From Marivivens aquimaris (GTDB taxonomy: Bacteria > Pseudomonadota > Alphaproteobacteria > Rhodobacterales > Rhodobacteraceae), in the NCBI RefSeq assembly GCF_015220045.1, contig NZ_JADBGB010000003.1, forward strand, positions 109,393 to 173,392: a stretch of DNA of 64,000 bases, given 5' to 3'. Below the pieces are notes generated by a model that made no database searches, had not been told where the DNA came from, and saw nothing but the letters and a program-made list of their open reading frames with translations. The position numbers and the translations under genes were made by a program. Shown here one piece after another: positions 57,848 to 64,000 of this stretch (position 1 is its first letter; every line of letters starts with the position of its first letter).

Positions 57848-58271
57848 TTGTGCGGTCCGTGTCCTGAATGTCCCGGTATCGATAGCCCGTCGATGCAGGG
57901 CGCCGCAACTCCCGGAAGGCTGGGGCAGGGGTGGCAAAGGCTGGTGACCGTCGTTTTGCCGCCAGGCAGGTGCTGAACTTGGGGTCAGGCGGTCTCGATT
58001 GGCCGGGTGACGGGTTCTGGCATGGGCTCCCCGCGCATCTCTGTCTCCCGGGCCATCCCTTCGACTGACAATCCCCTAATCCCGTTCGGGCTCTCGCGCG
58101 CAACCCCGCGTCAGTCCGGGCCGAGTTGCCCCTTTGGGGCTGCCCGCTCCACCCCGGTCCTCTGGGGGTTTCCGGCGTCCATGCTGTCCACCGTGCTCGC
58201 GTCGCCCGACGGGCTTTTTCCGGGTCTTGTCGAAGGGACGGTCCCGAAGACAGGACACACAGGAGCTTATC
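57848..58271. promoter_or_regulatory. Divergent gap between H-NS-like and ssb genes with ssb leader hairpin
   Basis: 424 bp with no supported gene. The end of it is a structured ssb leader: TCTTGTC (58225-58231) pairs with GACAGGA (58249-58255), enclosing GGGAC and GTCCC (58235-58239 and 58241-58245). The same architecture, including GACAGGA, precedes the 54-aa gene at 53400. AGGAGC at 58261-58266 is the ssb ribosome-binding site. Confidence 0.5.
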
Positions 58272-58676
58272 ATGCAGAACATCGTCATCCTCGCCGGCAA
58301 CATCGGTCAGACCCCCGAAGTCCGCACCACCCAAGGCGGCACCAACATCACCAACTTCAGCCTCGCCACCTCCCGCCCCCGCCTCTCGGAAGGTCGCGTC
58401 CTGCGCGACGAGAACGGCTACCGGGTCATGGACACGGAATGGCACCGCATCACCTGCTTCAACGGTCTCGGCAAGACGGTCGCGGAGCATTGCGAAAAGG
58501 GCATGAAGGTCCTCGTCCATGGCCGCATCCACTACAGCAAGTGGATCGACAGCATGGGGAACGACCGCTACGGCTGCGAGATCATCGCCGAGAAGGTCGA
58601 CTTCCTGAGCCGCCCGAAGTCGGCCGAGAACGAAAACCCCGAGCTGGTTGACCGCGACGACGAGATCCCGTTCTGA
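58272..58676 (+). CDS. ssb: Single-stranded DNA-binding protein
   Basis: A 134-residue SSB with an OB fold (NIVILAGNIGQTPEVRTTQG, then FSLATSRPR and TEWHRITCFNGLGKTVAEHC) and the acidic C-terminal tip DDEIPF that docks repair and replication proteins. It is short and distinct from typical chromosomal SSB, as plasmid copies often are. Such genes help plasmid establishment after conjugation. It has a structured leader upstream and a strong hairpin downstream. Confidence 0.93.
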   Translation: MQNIVILAGNIGQTPEVRTTQGGTNITNFSLATSRPRLSEGRVLRDENGYRVMDTEWHRITCFNGLGKTVAEHCEKGMKVLVHGRIHYSKWIDSMGNDRYGCEIIAEKVDFLSRPKSAENENPELVDRDDEIPF

Positions 58677-58681
58677 GAACG

Positions 58682-58719
58682 GGGCCTTCCCCTTAGGCCC
58701 GGCGGGGAAACCCGCCGGG
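58682..58719 (+). terminator. Double hairpin after ssb
   Basis: GGGCCT (58682-58687) with AGGCCC (58695-58700), and CCCGGCGGG (58698-58706) with CCCGCCGGG (58711-58719) around a GAAA loop. The two share bases and are mutually exclusive. They lie directly after the ssb stop. No T-run is present, so this may be a stability or weak termination element. Confidence 0.55.
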
Positions 58720-58916
58720 ATTGGCCAATCTTGGCTCAAACCGGTCTGGCGCCTATACAAATTGACCTCTAGCGACCTGCCGCTGACGCAACTTACAACA
58801 TTTCCAAGATTGAAAGTTTGCATCGCGGGTTTCCGTAGATCGATGTTCAACAAACTTAGGAGTTCCTCATCTGTGTATATGCCATTAGAGTTATCCACAA
58901 AAAGAGGTGGAGCAGG
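58720..58916. other. Gap upstream of the DUF5131 gene
   Basis: About 200 bp that turn AT-rich after 58770 and should hold the promoter of the DUF5131/TcmP pair. No gene is visible. Confidence 0.4.
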
Positions 58917-59672
58917 ATGGCACAGAAATCTGAAATCGAATGGACGGATGCGACATGGAATCCTGTGACGGGATGCACGAAGGTCGGTCCCGGCTGCGAC
59001 CATTGCTACGCAGAAAGGTTCGCTGAACGCTGGCGCGGTATTCAAGGACATCCATACGAACAAGGTTTCGACTTGCGCCTATGGCCGTCACGCCTTGGGC
59101 AGCTCGCACAGTGGAAGAAGCCGCGAATGATCTTCGTCAACTCGATGAGCGACCTGTTCCACAAGGATATTCCGCGTGAGTTCATCGACCACGTGTTCGA
59201 TGCGATGGAGGCCGCCGACTGGCATGTCTATCAAGTCCTGACCAAGCGCTCATCACTGATGCGCAACTACGTGCGCCGCCGCTACAACGGTGGGCGAGTG
59301 CCGTCGCATATCTGGCTTGGCGTGTCCGTCGAGGATGCCGCACACAAAGGGCGGATTGAACACCTTCGGCAGATCAACTCGGATGCGCGCTTCATCTCAT
59401 TCGAACCGCTGCTAGGCCCGATTGGCGAGGTCGATCTGACAAGTGTTGCTTGGGCGATTGTCGGCGGCGAAAGTGGGCCCGGCGCTCGTCCGATGGAAGC
59501 GGCGTGGGCGACCGAATTGCGCGTTGCCTGTGAGCGATACGAAGTTGCTTTCTTCTTCAAACAGTGGGGCGGTGCGCGGCCGAAATCCGGCGGTCGTCTG
59601 CTCGAAGGCGAAGAATGGAACGGGTTCCCGTGGCAAATCGTGCCGAAGGCGATCATGGCCGAATTGCAATAG
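58917..59672 (+). CDS. DUF5131 (phage Gp37/Gp68, three-Cys-motif) protein
   Basis: A 251-residue protein with the family start IEWTDATWNPVTGCTKVGPG followed by CDHCYAERFA, giving the three cysteines C-x7-C-x2-C near residue 20 that resemble an iron-sulphur (radical-SAM-like) site. Other hallmarks are FVNSMSDLFHKDIP, WHVYQVLTKRS and IVGGESGPGARPM. It is found on phages, plasmids and defence islands. No activity has been firmly assigned. It lies 12 bp before tcmP, its usual partner. Confidence 0.9.
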   Translation: MAQKSEIEWTDATWNPVTGCTKVGPGCDHCYAERFAERWRGIQGHPYEQGFDLRLWPSRLGQLAQWKKPRMIFVNSMSDLFHKDIPREFIDHVFDAMEAADWHVYQVLTKRSSLMRNYVRRRYNGGRVPSHIWLGVSVEDAAHKGRIEHLRQINSDARFISFEPLLGPIGEVDLTSVAWAIVGGESGPGARPMEAAWATELRVACERYEVAFFFKQWGGARPKSGGRLLEGEEWNGFPWQIVPKAIMAELQ

Positions 59673-59684
59673 CGAGAAACACGT

Positions 59685-60824
59685 ATGGAAGCAGATTTAG
59701 ACCTTTACCGCGACCGCGAACAATCATTCATTAAGCACCAGTTCCTGACGAAATACCTCCAAGCAGCGGCATACAAGACGCTGCAAGGCCATTCTCCTAC
59801 ATTCAATTTCGTAGATGCCTTTGCCGGACCTTGGCGCATATCTGATGACGCTAAGTATTCAGATGCGTCGTTCGATCAGGCAATCAACACTTTGGAAGCT
59901 GTTCGCGCTGATCTAGAAAAGCGCGGCGTCGGTGGACTGAAAATTCGCTTCTGTTTCTGCGAACAGCGTCCAGAAGCGGTTGCGCGCCTTCGGGAGTACG
60001 CTGCTTCGAAAGGGCGGTTCGAGATACACGTTTTCGAAGGTGCATTCGAAGACAACCTCAATGCGATCGCCACCAAAGTGACTGACGGTTTCACGTTCAC
60101 CTTCATTGACCCGACCGGATGGAACATTCGTAACGAAGAGGTGTTCCGCTTCCTGCGTGAACAGAATGGCGAGTTCATGCTGAATTTCATGTCGGACCAC
60201 ATCAACCGACATGCTGAATATCACGAGGTTGAGGCGTCCTTCGGGCGGTTCCTAGCGGACGCGGCATGGGCTGATGAGTTCGCGCACCTACCCGCCGGCT
60301 GGAGCAACGAGCAGAAGATGCTGTACCTGATGAAGGCCGCGATGCGCTCGAACAAAGTGGCATCATATCTACCCGATTTCTCGATCATGGTGCCGAGGCG
60401 CGAGCGAGTGAAGATGCGTCTAATACTCGGTACGCAGAGCCCGTCCGGGTTGGAAGTATTCCGCGACGTTCAAGAGAAGGTCGAGAAGCAGGAACTAGTG
60501 ATGCGTCACAACCTCCGCGAAGGTGACAGCCCGCAAGTCAGCTTGTTCTCTTCTGCCGACATCGCAGCGATCCAGCAGGAACAGAAAGGCGTCGGGTGCA
60601 AAGCGAATAGAAAACGGGCTGAGGAGATAATCGTGAGTTTCCTGAAAGGCCGAATGCGGGCATTTCCTGGCCCGATGTTCAATCAGGCGATGGAGGAAGT
60701 TCCAATTCGCCGCAAGCATCTGAACAGTGTCCTTTTGGATATGCGGGAGCGGGGCGTCATCAATTTCGAACTTCCGCCGAGAAAGCGAGTTCCCCAGCCG
60801 GATACCGCAATCTTCTTGGTCTGA
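59685..60824 (+). CDS. tcmP: Three-Cys-motif partner protein TcmP
   Basis: A 379-residue protein of the TcmP family, named because it is found next to three-Cys-motif (DUF5131) genes. The N-terminal half resembles a Rossmann-like, methyltransferase-type domain (FNFVDAFAGPW at about 45, FTFIDPTGWNIRNEEVFRFL at about 140). The C-terminal third (about 310-375) looks like a winged helix. No biochemical function is established. The spacing of 12 bp to the DUF5131 gene shows cotranscription. Confidence 0.85.
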   Translation: MEADLDLYRDREQSFIKHQFLTKYLQAAAYKTLQGHSPTFNFVDAFAGPWRISDDAKYSDASFDQAINTLEAVRADLEKRGVGGLKIRFCFCEQRPEAVARLREYAASKGRFEIHVFEGAFEDNLNAIATKVTDGFTFTFIDPTGWNIRNEEVFRFLREQNGEFMLNFMSDHINRHAEYHEVEASFGRFLADAAWADEFAHLPAGWSNEQKMLYLMKAAMRSNKVASYLPDFSIMVPRRERVKMRLILGTQSPSGLEVFRDVQEKVEKQELVMRHNLREGDSPQVSLFSSADIAAIQQEQKGVGCKANRKRAEEIIVSFLKGRMRAFPGPMFNQAMEEVPIRRKHLNSVLLDMRERGVINFELPPRKRVPQPDTAIFLV

Positions 60825-60997
60825 GAGACCTAAAGCCACGAATAGCGGCTCGCGCCAAGCGCAAGCTGGCCTTCGCATGTTCATCAGACGCCCACCCTCT
60901 TCCCAAACCGATTTAGAGTGAGAGAAAGGCTGGTTGCTTTCGCGACAGGTTAAAGGCTGGGAGAGTGGCTTCCGGCGCCTGTCACGGAGGAATACCG
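60825..60997 (+). promoter_or_regulatory. Leader of the DUF932 gene with conserved motif, copy 2
   Basis: GAGAGTGGCTTCCGGCGCC at 60961-60979 matches the copy before the ParB-like gene and ends 18 bases before the ATG at 60998, followed by a GGAGGAA ribosome-binding site. The preceding bases are non-coding and probably contain the promoter. Confidence 0.6.
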
Positions 60998-62197
60998 ATG
61001 GGTGTTGTGGAAGTTCTGGATCCGGTCGCACCGGCGCGGGCGGGTGGCTGGAAAGTGGATGTGAGCCGGGGTGAGCGGAACGGGCGGGTGTCGTCCGAAT
61101 GGTTCAACCGGCCGGATGACGAGCGGTATCTGTCACTCGATGATCTCTGGGCCAATGTGAAAGGCCGGTCGGAGCGCAGCCGTAGCCGCGTGGTGCAGAC
61201 GGCGGATATCCGCGTCGAGGCCGCGCGCGACAACCCCGAGCGGTTGCACCTGATGCTGCCGAAGGCGCAAGAACCGGTCGCGCCCACGCATTGGGCGTTC
61301 GGCCAGCTTGCCAGCATCGTCGGCGCCCCGGCCTCCTATCTGCGGCAATTGCCCGCGCCGTTGGCGGGGATCAACCTGCAATATGGTCTGACCAACCACC
61401 GCGCCGAACAGGTGAAGACTTTTGAGACCGAAGATGGCCGCAAAGAACTGCGCGCCGTGACCGGCCCCGATTACGGCCGCATCCACGATTTCGAGCTGGT
61501 CGAGGCGGTGCAGCGCATCGCGGGCAATGGCACCGGCGACACGCGCTGGAAGGTGCCGGGCGTGCTCGATTGGTCGACCGGGGTCTACAACCCCGATGTC
61601 GAGATCAGCCGCGACACGACCACGCTCTATGCCTCGGACCGCGACGTCTTCCTGTTCCTGGTCGACGATCGCAACCCGATCGAAGCGGGCAAGCTACCGG
61701 ACGGCTCCCCCGATCTCTACTTCCGCGGCTTCTACTGCTGGAACTCCGAAGTTGGTGCCAAGACCCTCGGCATGGCGAGCTTTTACCTGCGGGCGGTGTG
61801 TCAAAACAGGAATCTGTGGGGCGTCGAGGATTTCCAGGAGATCCGCATCCGCCATTCGAAATACGCCGCTTCCCGCTTTGCCCATGAGGCGGCACCGGCG
61901 CTGACGCGCTTCGCCAATTCCTCGCCGCAGGGCTTCGTGAACGGCATCAAGGCAGCGCGGCAGCAGATCGTAGCGCGCAGCGACGAGGATCGCGCGGATT
62001 TCCTGCGCAAGCGGGGCTTCTCGAAGGCGGAGTCCGGGAAGATCATCGAGAAAGTGCTGATGGAAGAGGGCCGCCCGCCCGAGAGTATTTTCGACTTCGT
62101 GCAGGGCATCACGCGGCTTGCGCGCGACAAGACCCAGCAGGATGCCCGCCTCGACATGGAGGGGCGCGCCAAGAAGCTCCTCGACCGGGTCGGCTGA
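60998..62197 (+). CDS. DUF932-family plasmid protein
   Basis: A 399-residue protein of the DUF932 family, common on conjugative plasmids and phages. Visible family features are LTNHRAEQVKTFETEDGRKE, VTGPDYGRIHDFELVEAVQ and SEVGAKTLGMASFYLRAVC. The fold is thought to be nucleic-acid-related but the function is not established; one suggestion for such plasmid genes is anti-restriction or replication support. The conserved leader motif precedes the start, and a terminator-like hairpin follows. Confidence 0.88.
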   Translation: MGVVEVLDPVAPARAGGWKVDVSRGERNGRVSSEWFNRPDDERYLSLDDLWANVKGRSERSRSRVVQTADIRVEAARDNPERLHLMLPKAQEPVAPTHWAFGQLASIVGAPASYLRQLPAPLAGINLQYGLTNHRAEQVKTFETEDGRKELRAVTGPDYGRIHDFELVEAVQRIAGNGTGDTRWKVPGVLDWSTGVYNPDVEISRDTTTLYASDRDVFLFLVDDRNPIEAGKLPDGSPDLYFRGFYCWNSEVGAKTLGMASFYLRAVCQNRNLWGVEDFQEIRIRHSKYAASRFAHEAAPALTRFANSSPQGFVNGIKAARQQIVARSDEDRADFLRKRGFSKAESGKIIEKVLMEEGRPPESIFDFVQGITRLARDKTQQDARLDMEGRAKKLLDRVG

Positions 62198-62212
62198 CGC
62201 CGGGCTCGACAA

Positions 62213-62241
62213 CGCGACCGCCTGCATCGGCGGCGGTCGCG
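62213..62241 (+). terminator. Terminator after the DUF932 gene
   Basis: CGCGACCGCC (62213-62222) and GGCGGTCGCG (62232-62241) form a perfect 10-bp stem with a 9-base loop, followed by CTTTCCCCTTCC, a weak T-rich tail. Confidence 0.7.
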
Positions 62242-62322
62242 CTTTCCCCTTCCAAATGCATGCCACTGGCCCCGCCCGAGAGGGCAGGGGGGCTTCGGCC
62301 TGCGCATTTCAGCGAGACCCCC

Positions 62323-62763
62323 ATGACCCCCCAGGAAGAAACCATCGTCCTCGAGGCCCGCGATATCCTCGGCCGTTACCTTAGCCAGAACCCGGTCATC
62401 GGGAGCTGGCAGGCGCTGATGGACTATTGCGCTCTGACCGTCCGAGGTCCCATCGAGCGATTCCATGTCCTCTATCTCGACCGCAAGAACCGCATCATCG
62501 CCGATGAGCTTTTGTCGACCGGCACAGTCGATCATGTCCCTGTCTATCCGCGCGAGGTGATCAAGCGGGCGCTGATGCTGAACGCCAGCGCCCTGATCCT
62601 GATCCACAATCACCCGTCGGGCGATCCGACGCCGTCCGAGGCCGATCTCAGCATGACCAAGGAGATCCAGAAGGGCTGCAAGTATCTCGGCCTGACGCTG
62701 CATGACCACATCATCGTCGGTGCCGGAACGGAGCTGAGCCTGCGGGCCCTCGGCAAGCTCTGA
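62323..62763 (+). CDS. radC: RadC-like JAB-domain protein
   Basis: A 146-residue protein of the RadC family with the JAMM metalloprotease-like motif HNHPSGDPTPSEAD at about residue 95-108, and RFHVLYLDRKNRIIADEL before it. Despite the name, RadC proteins have no proven repair role. Mobile elements often carry short versions such as this, probably linked to plasmid or phage antidefence or replication. The ATG at 62323 is chosen over a longer upstream frame because the N-terminus fits the family from there. Confidence 0.9.
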   Translation: MTPQEETIVLEARDILGRYLSQNPVIGSWQALMDYCALTVRGPIERFHVLYLDRKNRIIADELLSTGTVDHVPVYPREVIKRALMLNASALILIHNHPSGDPTPSEADLSMTKEIQKGCKYLGLTLHDHIIVGAGTELSLRALGKL

Positions 62764-62783
62764 TCGTGGCACCAGACTTGCTA

Positions 62784-62813
62784 CCGTCGCCCCTTCGAGC
62801 AAGAGGGCGGCGG
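62784..62813 (+). terminator. Terminator after the RadC-like gene
   Basis: CCGTCGCCC (62784-62792) pairs with GGGCGGCGG (62805-62813), one G-T pair, followed by TTTGGTCTTT. It ends just before the next copy of the conserved leader motif. Confidence 0.65.
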
Positions 62814-62836
62814 TTTGGTCTTTGACGGATGAGGCG

Positions 62837-62857
62837 GGGAGAGTGGCTTCCCGCGCC
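62837..62857 (+). promoter_or_regulatory. Conserved leader motif, copy 3
   Basis: GAGAGTGGCTTCCCGCGCC (within 62837-62857) matches copies 1 and 2 with one change and ends 15 bases before the ATG at 62873, with GGAG between. Confidence 0.6.
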
Positions 62858-62872
62858 GTTGGAGACATTGCT

Positions 62873-63391
62873 ATGTTTGATCTTCCCCTGCCGATTCAGC
62901 CGAGCCCGCGCCCGATGGGCCCCGTCCCAAATGGCCCAGCTGTCGCTCCTGATCCCAGCCTGCCTTTCGCGTTGACGCGGATGCACCGGACGCCTGCAGC
63001 CCTGATGTCGGGCACCGCTGCCCCCGTGGTCGTTGAGCGTTTTGCGATCTTGGCCGATGCCATGCAGGGGGCGTTTGAGCTTGCCGAGGACAACGGCTCC
63101 GATGCAGCGCCGCAGCTTCTGGCCATCCTTGATTGCGACCAGCGCCTGGTTCTTGCCGGGGCCGCCAGTCATGGCGCTGTGGCTTGGTGCCACCCTGTCG
63201 CCAATGCTCTTGAGGCGCGGGCCGTCGTGACCGAGGCTGTTCAACTTCGCGCCCAGGCTGGACGTGCCATTGACTGGCACGAGCCTGAACTGGCGCAGCG
63301 ACTGCATCACCGTGCCGATCTGCTGGATGCGCGTCTGGTCGACCCGCTCTGGCGCGCCTTTGCCGCCCGGGCGCTGCAGATCGCGGCGTGA
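62873..63391 (+). CDS. Conserved plasmid protein of unknown function (172 aa)
   Basis: A 172-residue protein. The first 45 residues are Pro-rich and probably disordered (PLPIQPSPRPMGPVPNGPAV), followed by an Ala-rich helical domain (VERFAILADAMQGAFELAED, ALEARAVVTEAVQLRAQAGR). I do not recognise a domain. The conserved leader motif links its expression to the ParB-like and DUF932 genes. The ATG at 62873 follows GGAG. Confidence 0.65.
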   Translation: MFDLPLPIQPSPRPMGPVPNGPAVAPDPSLPFALTRMHRTPAALMSGTAAPVVVERFAILADAMQGAFELAEDNGSDAAPQLLAILDCDQRLVLAGAASHGAVAWCHPVANALEARAVVTEAVQLRAQAGRAIDWHEPELAQRLHHRADLLDARLVDPLWRAFAARALQIAA

Positions 63392-63493
63392 CGCCCGAGA
63401 GACAGAGGAGGGATGGGATGGGTTTGAGCCTTCGGGGGGCAGAGGAGTGCGCCACCCGGGGGTCTGACCTGTCCTCACCGAACGGAGTTATCC

Positions 63494-63985
63494 ATGACCC
63501 AGACTGAACCCACTCTGGCCGCCCCGCTGCGGCCTTCCACCGTCGATTTCGGGGCGATCCTTGCCGCGCATGCCGAACGCACCGCCCGGATCCTCGCCCT
63601 TCGCCCGGGCAACAAGGACCGCCTGTTCGATGGTCTCATTGCCGCCGGCATCACCCATGTCACCGTAACCTTCGACGGCGCCGGTGACAGCGGCCAGATC
63701 GAAAGCATCGGCGCCTGGGCGGGCGAGACGGCTGTCGATTTTCCCGCAACCGAAATCCCCCATGCCGCGCTGACCTGGGATGACCCCGAGGTCGAGATGC
63801 GGCAGCTCTCGCTGGAGGATGTTGTCGAGCAGCTCGCCTACGACTTCCTGTCTGACACACATGGCGGTTGGGAAAACAACGACGGCGCCTACGGCGAGTT
63901 CTGCTTCGACGCTTCCGCCCGCTGCATCCATCTCGAGCTCAACGAGCGCTTCACCTCGTCTGAACTCTTCACCCATGATTTCTGA
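63494..63985 (+). CDS. DUF6878-like plasmid protein
   Basis: A 163-residue acidic protein that resembles the DUF6878 family of plasmid proteins: HVTVTFDGAGDSGQIESIGA in the middle, and a C-terminal part with HGGWENNDGAYGEFCFD and IHLELNERF. Function unknown. CGGAG precedes the ATG. The final bases of the window (GGGGGCGGCGATGGC) appear to begin another same-strand gene at about 63996, which cannot be judged. Together with the preceding genes it forms an accessory block of plasmid-conserved proteins. Confidence 0.75.
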   Translation: MTQTEPTLAAPLRPSTVDFGAILAAHAERTARILALRPGNKDRLFDGLIAAGITHVTVTFDGAGDSGQIESIGAWAGETAVDFPATEIPHAALTWDDPEVEMRQLSLEDVVEQLAYDFLSDTHGGWENNDGAYGEFCFDASARCIHLELNERFTSSELFTHDF

Positions 63986-64000
63986 GGGGGCGGCGATGGC

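Noticed and set aside
58007..58651. 214-residue plus-strand frame overlapping ssb
   Set aside because: Shadow frame; the SSB frame has clear OB-fold motifs and the acidic tip.

Overview
The window looks like part of a large mosaic repABC plasmid (or chromid) of an alphaproteobacterium, most likely a Rhodobacteraceae such as Paracoccus or a relative. The reasons are the high GC content, a complete repA-repB-repC replicon with a candidate counter-transcribed RNA, HutC-type operators, and a plasmid housekeeping block (ParB-like, DUF932, RadC-like, SSB and H-NS-like genes) of the kind common on plasmids of this family. I saw no rRNA, tRNA or CRISPR array.

Layout. 1-3.9 kb: histidine utilisation genes (hutH partial, hutI, hutF, hutD) with two HutC-like operators. 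3.9-5.1 kb: a first S-(hydroxymethyl)glutathione dehydrogenase (frmA-1) whose last few codons are cut off by a mobile element. 5-9.1 kb: remnant of a Tn5053/Tn402-like transposon (Tn-I: tniQ and a broken tniB), with an ISL3-family IS inside its terminus and an IS6-family IS cutting its tniB. 9.1-13.6 kb: a second formaldehyde module (HIT fragment, S-formylglutathione hydrolase, frmA-2, LysR regulator, bestrophin-like channel) between two inverted IS6 copies. 14.4-26.1 kb: a transketolase-type E1 fragment, an RpiR regulator, a DmpA-like peptidase and a polyamine/opine-type ABC transporter, interrupted by a full tniABQ transposon (Tn-II) that abuts a truncated PhyH-like dioxygenase on one side and a truncated solute-binding protein on the other. 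27.3-29.7 kb: a complete IS66 element with an 8-bp target duplication.

30-41.4 kb: the most striking region, a long formaldehyde-resistance island. It reads frmA-3, VOC protein, S-formylglutathione hydrolase, NDH-2 NADH dehydrogenase, DUF3422 membrane protein, uvrB, a uvrA2-type uvrA and a cytochrome c, with a convergent frmR that carries the sensor residues Pro2 and Cys35. G-tract operator-like sites lie in front of both frmR and frmA-3. The genes suggest one formaldehyde-induced programme: oxidise HCHO-glutathione, recycle NADH, and repair DNA or DNA-protein crosslinks.

41.4-46.3 kb: a third, truncated tni transposon (Tn-III), a tyrosine recombinase and a serine resolvase. 46.6-50.1 kb: repABC with three copies of a 14-bp palindrome, one inside each rep gene (candidate parS). 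50.2-64 kb: plasmid accessory backbone. It holds a large ParB-like gene with an amber codon near its start, a 1116-residue helicase with a possible C-terminal nuclease (candidate defence gene), an H-NS-like protein, SSB, a DUF5131/TcmP pair of unknown function, DUF932, RadC-like and DUF6878-like proteins. Two kinds of conserved 5' leader recur in front of these backbone genes.
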